Of a DNA stretch of 64,000 nt, positions 1 through 9,060 are shown piece by piece. The first letter of the stretch is position 1. Every line of letters starts with the position of its first letter. The translations under genes were made by a program, and so were the position numbers. Origin of the DNA: Edaphocola flava (lineage in GTDB: Bacteria > Bacteroidota > Bacteroidia > Chitinophagales > Chitinophagaceae); contig NZ_SAIQ01000001.1 of NCBI RefSeq assembly GCF_004118155.1, positions 1,302,001 through 1,366,000 on the forward strand, read 5' to 3'. A model generated the notes under the pieces. It saw only the letters and a program-made list of their open reading frames with translations, made no database searches and was not told where the DNA came from.

Positions 1-1029
1 ACTTATAATTTCACTTCAGAGAGCATGAAAGCTGGTTTGGGCATTCGGGTAAGCGGACTGTATTTCGGTACGGATGATGGTTTGGCTCTGCTGGGTGGTA
101 ACTCTGCAAAAGGAGCGAATTTCTACTTCGGACTGCAGGTGCCATTCCATAAGAAAAAACTGAAAGACAGTGATGGCGATAAAGTGTCTAACAAACTGGA
201 TAAATGTCCCGGAGAAGCCGGTATCTGGGCCAATATGGGTTGTAAACCTACCGACCGCGATAATGATGGTGTTGTAGACTCTGTAGATAAATGTCCTGAT
301 GTAGCGGGCCTGGCCAATACTCAAGGTTGTCCCGATGCTGATCTTGATGGTATAGCAGATGGTGAGGATTTATGTCCGAATGAGGCGGGTAGCGTAGCCA
401 CAAATGGTTGTCCTGACCGTGATGGTGATGGTGTTGCAGATAAAGACGACAAATGTCCTGATATAGCCGGCCTGGCACAGTTCCAGGGATGTAGCGATAC
501 TGATGGAGATGGTATTGCAGACTGGGAAGATAAATGTCCTAATAATGCAGGCCCTATAGCACAACAGGGTTGTCCGGATAGCGATAATGATGGTATCGCA
601 GACCACCTGGATAAATGCCCTACAGTACCGGGAACGGTGAATAACCACGGATGTCCTGAAGTACGTGCCGAGGTTAAAAAACGCCTGGCCTTCGCTGCCA
701 CAGCAATCCAGTTCGAAACCGGTAAAGCGGTGATTAAGAAAACATCTTACAAACTGCTGGATGAGATCGTTGCTATACTGAACGAGTACACGGATTACAA
801 CATGACCATTGATGGACATACTGATAATGTAGGTACTGCAGAACGTAACCTGGAGCTGTCTAAACAGCGTGCTGCTGCGGTTAAAGAATACTTTGTATCC
901 AAAGGTATTGCCGAAGGCAGACTGTCTACTAATGGCTACGGATTGGAAAAACCAAAAGCAAGCAATAAAACAGCCGCAGGCCGTGCACAGAACAGACGTG
1001 TAGAAATGGATCTCAAACTGGCTGACTAA
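1..1029 (+). CDS. OmpA-family outer membrane protein with TSP3 repeats (5' truncated)
   Basis: The reading frame is open to the first base, so the N-terminus (signal peptide and probably a beta-barrel) lies outside the window. What remains is a short barrel-like tail, then six calcium-binding thrombospondin type 3 repeats of about 26 residues (DxDxDGxxD...DxCP). A C-terminal OmpA peptidoglycan-binding domain follows, with the signatures DGHTDNVG and AQNRRVEM. In this family the C-terminal domain tethers the outer membrane to peptidoglycan and the TSP3 repeats act as a stiff Ca2+-dependent spacer. It converges on ftsZ across a shared hairpin terminator. Family assignment is firm; the specific role is unknown. 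Confidence 0.93.
   Translation, partial: TYNFTSESMKAGLGIRVSGLYFGTDDGLALLGGNSAKGANFYFGLQVPFHKKKLKDSDGDKVSNKLDKCPGEAGIWANMGCKPTDRDNDGVVDSVDKCPDVAGLANTQGCPDADLDGIADGEDLCPNEAGSVATNGCPDRDGDGVADKDDKCPDIAGLAQFQGCSDTDGDGIADWEDKCPNNAGPIAQQGCPDSDNDGIADHLDKCPTVPGTVNNHGCPEVRAEVKKRLAFAATAIQFETGKAVIKKTSYKLLDEIVAILNEYTDYNMTIDGHTDNVGTAERNLELSKQRAAAVKEYFVSKGIAEGRLSTNGYGLEKPKASNKTAAGRAQNRRVEMDLKLAD
166..654 (+). repeat. Six tandem TSP3-type coding repeats
   Basis: Six in-frame units of about 78-81 bp each encode an Asp-rich calcium loop followed by DKCP and a GC pair. Each unit carries two Cys, probably a disulfide within or between repeats. The DNA copies have diverged, so this is a protein-level repeat rather than a recent duplication. 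Confidence 0.85.
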
Positions 1030-1052
1030 TACAATTTTAATAAGTCTTAAAG

Positions 1053-1089
1053 ACGATAAAAGCCCCGGAATATCCGGGGCTTTTATCGT
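1053..1089. terminator. Bidirectional terminator between the ompA-like gene and ftsZ
   Basis: A perfect 17-bp inverted repeat (1053-1069 with 1073-1089) has a 3-nt loop and a GC-rich core, AGCCCCGGA. It is flanked by T-rich sequence on the right and A-rich sequence on the left, so it can stop transcription from both convergent genes. It probably ends the whole dcw operon. Confidence 0.9.
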
Positions 1090-1117
1090 TTTGTTTTAGT
1101 TAGAGAAAGGGTAGTAA

Positions 1118-2749
1118 TTAATCTGGCTTATTACCGTCCAGGAAAGTATTGATGGTGCTGATGTTTCCATTGCCACGCTCATCTACACGATAAGAAGATA
1201 AGAATGGTTTAGAGGATTCATCAATCGTCTCGTCTGTATTGCTGTTGCGGCGCATATACGCAGGTACATTCTCAATTTCCTCAGCATTATTGCCATGAAA
1301 GTTGAAGCTCATTCTTCTCAGGCGTTCTGCTCTTTCTTCCAGTATTTTCTTTTGCTCTTCGAAACGGTTGCGCTCTTCCATCTCATCAGGAGTCAGGTAG
1401 CGATCACCCATTTTCACACGGTTGTCAGCTGTAGGCTGCGCCGGTTGCGGCTGATATTGCGGCTGCGGAGCAGGAATCTCCTGGTTGCTTACTGTAGTAA
1501 TGGCCTGTGGTACATAGTCTACAGATTCTTCCGCCATTTTATTCGGCAGTTCCAGTTCAAAAGTATGAATCTGTTGTTCCGGTGCCGGTGGTGCAGCAGG
1601 CATATCCTCCTGTACCAGGCGCGGAGCCATAGGATCAACTGCCGGAGCAGGAGGCGCTACAGGAGCTGGTTCCGGGGCAACGGTCGCTACCGGGCTTGGT
1701 TCCGGTTGCAGGTTCATGATTACTTTTTCAGGCTCAGCTGCTTTTTGTTGCTTGGCAAGCTGGGCCATATTATCTTTAATTTCATTCTGGTGAAATCCGG
1801 TTGCAATAATGGTTACAGCGATCTCATCTCCCAGGCTTGGGTCATGACCCATACCTAAGATAATATCACAGTTATTACCAGCCTGATCCTGAACATATCC
1901 CTGGATGATATCCAGCTCGTCCAGTGTGTGCTCATGCTCACCTTGAGAAGAAGTTACATTCAGCAGGATCCATTTAGCTCCGGAGATGTCATCATCATTC
2001 AACAGAGGAGAGTTTAATGCTTCGGTTACCGCAGTATAAGCACGGTTTTCACCGCTTGCCTGTGCACTACCCAGAATGGCTACACCACCATTTTTCATAA
2101 CGGTTTGCACATCGTTAAAGTCAAGGTTTACACGACCGTCTACAGTGATCAGGTCCGTAATACACTTTGCAGCAGTAGCCAGGATATTATCCGCTTTTGC
2201 AAAGGCCTGAGTAAACGGCAGGTTGCCGAACTGCTGGCGCAGCTTGTCATTAGAGATGATCAGGATAGTGTCCACATGTTCTCTCATCGAAGCGATACCG
2301 TTCTGAGCCTGGTTCAGGCGCTTACGACCCTCGTAAGTGAAAGGCGTTGTCACGATACCTACGGTAAGGATACCCAGGTCACGACAAGTCTTTGCAATTA
2401 CAGGAGCCCCACCAGTACCAGTACCACCACCCATGCCGGCAGTAATAAATGCCATGCGCGTATTTACACTCAGGATTTTAGAGATCTCATCTATAGACTC
2501 TTCACCTGCTTGCTTGCCGATTTCAGGATTTGCACCTGCACCAAGTCCCTGTGTCAGGTGTGGCCCCAACTGGATCTTGTTTGGAATCGGGCTTTGCGCC
2601 AATGCCTGTGAGTCGGTATTACATACGATAAAATCTACGCCTTCTATTCCAAGAGTGTACATGGAATTCACCGCATTTCCGCCGCCTCCGCCTACACCAA
2701 TCACCTTGATGATGGAGGACTGATTTTTTGGAATTTCAAAATGTATCAT
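1118..2749 (-). CDS. ftsZ: Cell division protein FtsZ
   Basis: Tubulin-like GTPase that polymerises into the Z-ring at midcell. The GTP-binding signature GGGTGTG is at residues 107-113 and the synergy (T7) loop NLDFND at 208-213, so both halves of the intersubunit GTPase site are intact. The globular domain ends near residue 335. A Pro/Ala/Gln-rich disordered linker of about 180 residues follows, then a conserved-looking C-terminal peptide ending in TFLDGNKPD, the probable docking site for FtsA. At 543 aa it is long for FtsZ because of the linker. It is the last gene of the dcw cluster, 53 bp after ftsA. Confidence 0.98.
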   Translation of the reverse strand: MIHFEIPKNQSSIIKVIGVGGGGGNAVNSMYTLGIEGVDFIVCNTDSQALAQSPIPNKIQLGPHLTQGLGAGANPEIGKQAGEESIDEISKILSVNTRMAFITAGMGGGTGTGGAPVIAKTCRDLGILTVGIVTTPFTYEGRKRLNQAQNGIASMREHVDTILIISNDKLRQQFGNLPFTQAFAKADNILATAAKCITDLITVDGRVNLDFNDVQTVMKNGGVAILGSAQASGENRAYTAVTEALNSPLLNDDDISGAKWILLNVTSSQGEHEHTLDELDIIQGYVQDQAGNNCDIILGMGHDPSLGDEIAVTIIATGFHQNEIKDNMAQLAKQQKAAEPEKVIMNLQPEPSPVATVAPEPAPVAPPAPAVDPMAPRLVQEDMPAAPPAPEQQIHTFELELPNKMAEESVDYVPQAITTVSNQEIPAPQPQYQPQPAQPTADNRVKMGDRYLTPDEMEERNRFEEQKKILEERAERLRRMSFNFHGNNAEEIENVPAYMRRNSNTDETIDESSKPFLSSYRVDERGNGNISTINTFLDGNKPD

Positions 2750-2802
2750 AATAGATTTTTTTAATGGGGGTTAAGTAAAGTTGCTCTTTATACTACGATG
2801 GG

Positions 2803-4260
2803 TTAATTTAATTGTTGATCTTCATTTTCACTAAACAGCTCTTTGATGCTGTTTTTCAGCGTTCCGAAAATAGAAGCAACGCGTTGCGATACTTTTATTC
2901 CAGGGTTTTCTTTAGCTTCTTTAGGCTCTTGCAGCAGATCATCTTCTGCCTCAAATGCTTCTTCTGAAACAATATTGCTTGCAGCTTGTCTGGCTACAGG
3001 GTCCTGTGGCACCGGTGCGACTGGTGCTTCTGGTTGTACGGGCAGTTCAGTATTCTTCTGTCTGATCACGTGCGTAGTACTGTTGCTCTTCTCCAGATCC
3101 AGGTATCCTTTCAGGATAAGGCCGATACAGGTTGAGTACATAGGGTTATTCAATACCTCATCATAACCGCCGGACAGGTGTTCGGTAGGATAACCAATAC
3201 GGGTATTCAGACCGGTTTTGAACTCAGTCAGTTGTTTCAGGTGTTTCAGGCTGCTACCACCACCAGTCAGGATAATACCGCCATGCAGTTTCTTATCCAG
3301 ATCGTGTTGCTTCAGGTGATATACAACATATTCCAGGATCTCTTCCATTCTTGCCTGGATAATGTTAGACAAGGTTTTGGTAGAAAGATTTCTTGCAGGG
3401 AGTCCTTTCAGGCCAGGAATAGAAATATACTGGTTGCCGCTTGCTTCTTCAGCAATAGCAGAACCGAATTGTATTTTCAGTTGCTCGGCCTGTGCCTTCA
3501 GTACGCCCAGCCCGTTTTTAATATCATTCGTGATATTGGTACCGGCAAAAGGGATTACTGCAGTATGTTGCAGAATACCATCTACAAACACCGCCATATC
3601 CGTAGTACCACCACCGATATCCACAATTGCTACACCCGCTTCCAGGTCATCATCAGCCAGTACAGCCGATGCTGATGCCAGTGGTTGCAGTACCAGATCT
3701 TTAGTATACAGATCTGCGCTTTCTACGCAGCGCTGTATATTTTTGATCGCCGTTTTATCACCGGTAATGATATGGAAGTTGGCACCAAATTTAGTACCGT
3801 TCATACCGATTACGGAGCGCTCCGGGATATTGGTAATATTGTCTACAGAGAATTCTGTAGGAATAATATCAATAACCTCATCGCCTGCAGGGATATGTGT
3901 CTTGCGCTGGTCGCTCATCAGCATTTCAATCTCTTCTTTAGTGATAATCTGTTCAGAAGAGGTACGTACCCTGTCACCGCGTGAAGGGATACTTTTGATA
4001 TGCTGACCTGCGATGCCTACATAAACATTATGTATATCCAGGTTAGGATTATTTTCATGCAGGTTATCAATTGCTTTCTTAATCGATGTGATACACTGAT
4101 CCAGGTTCAGCACTACACCGTGACTCACGCCGTTTGACTCTGCTCTGCCGAATCCTATAATCTCGATTTTCCCAAAGTCGTTCTTTCTGCCTGCAATCGC
4201 TACGACTTTGGTGGTACCAATGTCCAGGCCTACAATGATGGGGTTCTCATTCTTATTCAT
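2803..4260 (-). CDS. ftsA: Cell division protein FtsA
   Basis: Actin-like ATPase that anchors FtsZ filaments to the inner membrane and passes signals to the divisome. The phosphate-1 loop GLDIGTTK lies near residue 11, the phosphate-2 loop DIGGGTTD near 216 and an adenosine motif LTGGGSS near 334. The inserted 1C (SHS2) domain lies between the first two. After an acidic, Pro-rich linker the protein ends in an amphipathic stretch (VASIFGTLKNSIKELF), the usual membrane-targeting helix of FtsA. At 485 aa it is somewhat longer than the E. coli protein because of the linker. Confidence 0.97.
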   Translation of the reverse strand: MNKNENPIIVGLDIGTTKVVAIAGRKNDFGKIEIIGFGRAESNGVSHGVVLNLDQCITSIKKAIDNLHENNPNLDIHNVYVGIAGQHIKSIPSRGDRVRTSSEQIITKEEIEMLMSDQRKTHIPAGDEVIDIIPTEFSVDNITNIPERSVIGMNGTKFGANFHIITGDKTAIKNIQRCVESADLYTKDLVLQPLASASAVLADDDLEAGVAIVDIGGGTTDMAVFVDGILQHTAVIPFAGTNITNDIKNGLGVLKAQAEQLKIQFGSAIAEEASGNQYISIPGLKGLPARNLSTKTLSNIIQARMEEILEYVVYHLKQHDLDKKLHGGIILTGGGSSLKHLKQLTEFKTGLNTRIGYPTEHLSGGYDEVLNNPMYSTCIGLILKGYLDLEKSNSTTHVIRQKNTELPVQPEAPVAPVPQDPVARQAASNIVSEEAFEAEDDLLQEPKEAKENPGIKVSQRVASIFGTLKNSIKELFSENEDQQLN

Positions 4261-4285
4261 ATCACAAAGATTTTTTTATGCTAAA

Positions 4286-5350
4286 CTATTTTTTATTATT
4301 AGGTTTATTTTTTTCGTTGGTATACTCGTACTTAGGTTTCGATGTGGTCGTCTTCGCACTTGGTTTAGTCAAGGGTTTCACTGCTTTTGGCTTTTCCGGA
4401 GCAGATTTCTTTACTGCTGCAGTTACAACTGGTTTCGCTGCTGCTTTTACAGGTGCAGGTTTGACCGGTTGCGGTTTTACGACAGGCTTTACTGCATCCG
4501 TGTGTTCTGCAGGTGCAGGAACCGGTTCTGTAATAGCTACCGAATTGGTATCTTTAGGTGGTACCCATCCAAATGTAGGACTGGCGACAACCTGGTTTCT
4601 GTAACGTATATCCAGGACTTCATATTTATTCCATCCTATCTTATTCGATACTTCACGGTAAAAAGAATACAGGTTCTTCAGTTTATCCGCTACACGTGTA
4701 GTATCTCCTATGATAATCTTCTGTTTGCCTATAGTAGTGTATGCATTGAAGTGATGTTCATTCACCACATCCAGTTGTGTAATCTGGCTGTTCCAGAAGC
4801 TGTCTGCTTTCAGTACCTCACTCATGTACACGATTTTCTTTTTCATTCCGGCATAAATACTGTCATTGGCAGCATGCGGCACATTGGTGAAAACCGTTAC
4901 CGGATATGCATATCGTTCGCTCAGTGGCATTTCAAAGCCCGCAGAATCAATATAGAAACTACGCCCTTCGCGGGTAAATAATCTCGCTACCGGTAAACGT
5001 TGTGTTACTTCTATATTCAGCTTACTGTTATTGTCCACATATACTTCTGCGCTTTTTACCCAAGGGTTCTGTTCTGCCAGTTCTTCTATATGGTTCAGGT
5101 CCAGGTCGGCAATGCTCTTGTTGAGAATATTGATATTCGTATTCGTTACAAAAAGCTTTTCTACATCCTTTTCCAGTAAAAAGTTTTCTTCTTCGCCCTG
5201 GTTCTGGAGGGTGACCTTAACCCCTTCAATCTTACGCTCCGCCTGCTTCTTCGTCGCGGCAAACAATACGCATGAGAAAGTAATCAACACCAGTGATCCC
5301 ACGATGAAGCGTTTTACTTTTCTTGCCGATATTTTTTTACCTGTTGACAT
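4286..5350 (-). CDS. ftsQ: Cell division protein FtsQ (POTRA-domain divisome protein)
   Basis: Single-pass inner-membrane protein with a short basic cytoplasmic N-terminus, one TM segment at about residues 14-31, a periplasmic POTRA domain at about 35-110 and a beta domain after it. FtsQ bridges early and late divisome proteins. Sequence is weakly conserved, so the call rests on topology and on its position between murC and ftsA. The C-terminal 100 residues are a Lys/Pro/Ala-rich low-complexity tail not found in proteobacterial FtsQ; it could bind the wall or simply be disordered. Confidence 0.88.
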   Translation of the reverse strand: MSTGKKISARKVKRFIVGSLVLITFSCVLFAATKKQAERKIEGVKVTLQNQGEEENFLLEKDVEKLFVTNTNINILNKSIADLDLNHIEELAEQNPWVKSAEVYVDNNSKLNIEVTQRLPVARLFTREGRSFYIDSAGFEMPLSERYAYPVTVFTNVPHAANDSIYAGMKKKIVYMSEVLKADSFWNSQITQLDVVNEHHFNAYTTIGKQKIIIGDTTRVADKLKNLYSFYREVSNKIGWNKYEVLDIRYRNQVVASPTFGWVPPKDTNSVAITEPVPAPAEHTDAVKPVVKPQPVKPAPVKAAAKPVVTAAVKKSAPEKPKAVKPLTKPSAKTTTSKPKYEYTNEKNKPNNKK

Positions 5351-5362
5351 GTATGCTTATAA

Positions 5363-6721
5363 CTATTTCTCTGATAATATTTTTCCTATAGGGGCCACCA
5401 GCTTATCAATATCACCTGCACCGGCTGTTATAAACAAATCCAGCGGAGCATTAGTTACATAAGACATTAATCCTTCCTTGCTCAGTATAGTTACATTAGG
5501 ATTGCCCATTTTACTTTTAATCATTGCTGCATCAACACCCTCGATCGGTAATTCTCTCGCAGGATAAATATCCAGCAGGATAATCTCATCAGCCATATCC
5601 AGTGCATGCGCAAATTCTGTAGCGAAATCGCGTGTACGGGTGAATAGGTGCGGTTGGAACGCAATGACGATTCTGCGTTTAGAGAACAGCGTTTTCGCAC
5701 TTTTAATCAATGCGGCCAGCTCTTCGGGGTGATGCGCGTAATCGTCTATATAAACAATCTTATCATTCTTAACGATATATTCAAAACGACGTTTAACTCC
5801 TTTGAAATTAGCTACTGCACTTTTAATCGCTTCATCCTCAATTTCCAGTTGCTTGGCAACCGCTATAGCCGCAATACAGTTCTCTACATTATGCATACCA
5901 CCAATATTCAGATGCACATCAGTCATGAAAATGCCATTTCCTTTTACATCGAAAATGTAGCTGCCGTTTTTCATCTGGATGTTATCTGCATAGGCATCTG
6001 CACCAGTATTCTGTAAGCTATAGCTTTTTTTATGCGCCCCTTTTAACTGAGCACCTTGTTTCAAACCATGTTTTTTGATCAGGGTGCCGTTCGGTTTAAT
6101 GTTGGCAGTATATTGTATATACGCTTCCTGCACCGCTTCCGGGGTACCGTAGATGTCCAGGTGATCAGCATCCATAGCCGTCAGTACTGCTACATCCGGT
6201 TTCAGCTTCAGGAAGCTTCGGTCATATTCGTCTGCTTCTATCACTGCTACTGCATTGTCGGAGCTCCAGTAATTGGTGTTATAATTTACTGAAATGCCAC
6301 CCAAAAATGCATTACAGCCATAACCGCTATCTCTCAGTATGTGACCAATCATAGTGCTGATCGTCGTTTTGCCATGGGTACCGGCAACAGTGATGGCAAA
6401 CATAGATTCTGTAATCCATTGCAATGCATCAGAGCGCTTGTACACAGGGTAATTATTAGCTCGGTACCAATTCAGGATTACATTATCCTGTGGTATGGCC
6501 GGTGTATAGATCACGACATCTACCTCTTTCTTCAGTTCTGTCTCTGAATCAGTATAAGTCACACCAATCTCTTCCTGCACCAGCTGACGGGTAAGATCGG
6601 TTTCTGTTTTATCATAACCGTTTACCTCCACGCCTCTTTGCTTAAAGAAGCGGGCCAGGGCACTCATGCCTATACCACCTATACCTACAAAATATACTTT
6701 CTTTATTGAGTCGATGTTCAT
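5363..6721 (-). CDS. murC: UDP-N-acetylmuramate--L-alanine ligase MurC
   Basis: Cytoplasmic Mur ligase that adds L-Ala to UDP-MurNAc with ATP, the first step of stem-peptide assembly. The N-terminal nucleotide-sugar fold starts with GIGGIGMS at residues 13-20, the ATP loop GTHGKTT is at 114-120 and the characteristic DDYAHHP motif is in the second half. Length (452 aa) is normal. It begins 4 bp after murG and ends 12 bp before ftsQ, consistent with translational coupling. Confidence 0.97.
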   Translation of the reverse strand: MNIDSIKKVYFVGIGGIGMSALARFFKQRGVEVNGYDKTETDLTRQLVQEEIGVTYTDSETELKKEVDVVIYTPAIPQDNVILNWYRANNYPVYKRSDALQWITESMFAITVAGTHGKTTISTMIGHILRDSGYGCNAFLGGISVNYNTNYWSSDNAVAVIEADEYDRSFLKLKPDVAVLTAMDADHLDIYGTPEAVQEAYIQYTANIKPNGTLIKKHGLKQGAQLKGAHKKSYSLQNTGADAYADNIQMKNGSYIFDVKGNGIFMTDVHLNIGGMHNVENCIAAIAVAKQLEIEDEAIKSAVANFKGVKRRFEYIVKNDKIVYIDDYAHHPEELAALIKSAKTLFSKRRIVIAFQPHLFTRTRDFATEFAHALDMADEIILLDIYPARELPIEGVDAAMIKSKMGNPNVTILSKEGLMSYVTNAPLDLFITAGAGDIDKLVAPIGKILSEK

Positions 6722-6725
6722 GATC

Positions 6726-7820
6726 TTAGTTTTTTTGATTTACTATATCTATCACAATGCGGGCAATGCGTTCGTCAGCATCTTTGATCGCTTCCTCTTT
6801 CAGGTTGCGGTGCATCTGCTGCTGCAGTGCTTCGTTGTTTAATAGCTGTAACAAGGTTCCTGCCAGTTGCAGCTGGGCTTCATCGTTTTTAATCATCAGG
6901 GCTGCATCTTTCCGGGTCAGGGAAAGGGCATTGCTGGTCTGGTGGTCCTCAGCCGCAAACGGATAAGGAACAAAGATTACCGGTTTGGCCACAATACAGA
7001 GTTCAGCAATAGCTAAGGCACCTGCACGGGATATCACCATATCTGCTGCTGCGTATGCCTGTTCCATCTGGCGGATGAAAGCATGTACCTTCACCTGCGG
7101 ATAATCGGCTGCTGCATTTACTGCTTCCTGATAGAATGGCTCTCCTGTCTGCCAGATGATCTGCAAGCCTGCGCTGGTCAGTAATTCCAGGTTGGCAGCA
7201 ATCGCTTCATTAATCGCTTTCGCCCCCAGGCTACCACCTACAATCAGCAATGTCTTTTGATGCTCGTTCAGTTCGAAGAAGCGTTTCGCCTCAACCGGAT
7301 CTATATTGGCTTGTGCAATGCTGGCACGCACCGGGTTTCCGGTCTTTATGATGGCATCCTTCGGAAAGAACTGTTCCATCTGGTCATAAGCCACGCAAAT
7401 GGCCTTTGCCTTTTTACCTAATATCTTATTGCTCTTCCCGGCAAAGGAGTTTTGCTCCTGGATCAGTGTCGGAATACCTGCTGCCTGTGCTGCATTCAGC
7501 ATAGGAAAACTGGCATAGCCACCAACACCAATCACGATGTCCGGGTTGAATGTTTTAATCAGTTCATTGGCCTTGCGGCGGCTCTTCCATAGCTTGAACG
7601 GAAGGGATAAGTTTTTGAGCCAGTTGCTTCTGTTGAGGCCGGCAATATCCAGCCCTACAATTTTGTATCCGGCCTGCGGCACCTTCTCCATCTCCATCTT
7701 GCCCTTTGCGCCTACAAACAAAACTTCCGTATCGGGACGTAAGCGCTGCAAGGCATTAGCAATTGCTACTGCCGGAAAGATATGTCCTCCTGTGCCTCCA
7801 CCTGCAATGATTACTTTCAT
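6726..7820 (-). CDS. murG: UDP-GlcNAc:lipid I N-acetylglucosaminyltransferase MurG
   Basis: Peripheral membrane GT28 glycosyltransferase that converts lipid I to lipid II on the cytoplasmic face. The N-terminal glycine loop GGGTGGHIFPA (residues 7-17) binds the lipid-linked acceptor. The second glycine loop GGSLGA and the UDP-GlcNAc-binding SRAGA motif follow in the C-terminal domain. Length (364 aa) is normal. It is separated by 3 bp from ftsW, so flippase/polymerase-side and lipid II synthesis genes are coupled. Confidence 0.97.
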   Translation of the reverse strand: MKVIIAGGGTGGHIFPAVAIANALQRLRPDTEVLFVGAKGKMEMEKVPQAGYKIVGLDIAGLNRSNWLKNLSLPFKLWKSRRKANELIKTFNPDIVIGVGGYASFPMLNAAQAAGIPTLIQEQNSFAGKSNKILGKKAKAICVAYDQMEQFFPKDAIIKTGNPVRASIAQANIDPVEAKRFFELNEHQKTLLIVGGSLGAKAINEAIAANLELLTSAGLQIIWQTGEPFYQEAVNAAADYPQVKVHAFIRQMEQAYAAADMVISRAGALAIAELCIVAKPVIFVPYPFAAEDHQTSNALSLTRKDAALMIKNDEAQLQLAGTLLQLLNNEALQQQMHRNLKEEAIKDADERIARIVIDIVNQKN

Positions 7821-7823
7821 ACG

Positions 7824-9026
7824 TTAATTGTTTTGAGCCGCAGCCAGGGCTTCTTTATCCCGCTGCTCTTTTTCAATTTGTTTTACCAATTGTTGTTTAC
7901 CTTCCATCTCATCTACGTAGCGGCTTACGCTCAGTATTACGCCTACTGCCATGGCCGTGAATACGATGGAAGATCCCCCTTTACTCACAAAGGGTAAGGT
8001 CTGACCGGTTACCGGCACCAGGTGCACGGCTACCGCCATATTGATCATGGCCTGGAAAACCAGGGTAAAACTCAATCCTATAGATAGAAATGCGCCGAAT
8101 GCATAGGGGCATCTCCTGAATATATTAATACTTCGCCAGAGGAACAGCAGATAGCAGAACATCAATGCACTTGCACCTATGAGGCCGTATTCTTCGATCA
8201 CAATGGCAAATACGAAGTCGGAATAAGGGTGCGGCAGGAAGTTCTTTGCATAACTGTTACCTGGTCCGCGACCGGTTAATCTTCCGTTCGCAATAGCAAT
8301 ATTTGCCTGATCTGTCTGATAGGTATCATCAGCATCGGCATTCTTGCCCATAAATACTTCTATACGCTTCTGCCACGTACCGCCACGACCTTTACCGGTA
8401 AGCTTGGATATGGCAAATATGCATAATACCAGTCCCAATCCGGCGACAATCAGCAGCAGGATGAACTTCATGGGTATACGGCCTATGAAGAACATAAAGC
8501 AGCAGGTAGCACCTAATAGCAATGCTGTAGACAGGTTTGCCGGAGCAATCAGTCCGCAGATAATCAGTACCGGTAACAGAACCGGGAAGAATCCTTTCCA
8601 GAAATTGCCGATTACTTTTTGCTTCAGGCTCAACTGGCGGGCCAGGAAGGTGAAAATGGCCAGCTTTGCTAAGTCTGATGTCTGTATCGTAACACCTACA
8701 AAAGGAATGGCGATCCAGCGTGACCCACTGTTCAGTTCTGTACCGAAGAACAGGGTATAGAGCAGTAAGGGTATACTCGCCAGGAACAGGTATACCGACC
8801 ATTTCATAAATCGGGTGTACTTGATCCGGTGAAAGATATATACCGTGGCTAAACCCAGTACTAAGTAAAATATCTGTGACAGTAAGAATTTGAACGGAGT
8901 TGTATTATGCTCCAGTGCCAGCCTGTCGGTGGTACTGTAGATCAAAAGCAGGCTGAACAGGGATAGAATGACTACCACTGACCAGATTACTTTATCTCCT
9001 TTTACTTGCTGCAACAACGCTTTCAT
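7824..9026 (-). CDS. ftsW: SEDS-family septal peptidoglycan polymerase FtsW
   Basis: Polytopic SEDS protein (about ten TM segments in 400 aa) that polymerises glycan strands at the septum together with its cognate class B PBP, here FtsI of the same cluster. Visible family features are the GRGPGNS loop near the centre and the C-terminal TGQTLPFVSKGGSS region. Its place between murD and murG argues for FtsW rather than RodA. The cytoplasmic C-terminus is short and charged. Confidence 0.95.
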   Translation of the reverse strand: MKALLQQVKGDKVIWSVVVILSLFSLLLIYSTTDRLALEHNTTPFKFLLSQIFYLVLGLATVYIFHRIKYTRFMKWSVYLFLASIPLLLYTLFFGTELNSGSRWIAIPFVGVTIQTSDLAKLAIFTFLARQLSLKQKVIGNFWKGFFPVLLPVLIICGLIAPANLSTALLLGATCCFMFFIGRIPMKFILLLIVAGLGLVLCIFAISKLTGKGRGGTWQKRIEVFMGKNADADDTYQTDQANIAIANGRLTGRGPGNSYAKNFLPHPYSDFVFAIVIEEYGLIGASALMFCYLLFLWRSINIFRRCPYAFGAFLSIGLSFTLVFQAMINMAVAVHLVPVTGQTLPFVSKGGSSIVFTAMAVGVILSVSRYVDEMEGKQQLVKQIEKEQRDKEALAAAQNN

Positions 9027-9060
9027 TCCTTACGGGCTTTATTTAATTTCTTATATTTTT

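Noticed and set aside
1295-1858. 187-codon plus-strand frame within ftsZ
   Set aside because: Antisense to the linker region of ftsZ, with no domain and Arg/Phe/Ser-rich composition.
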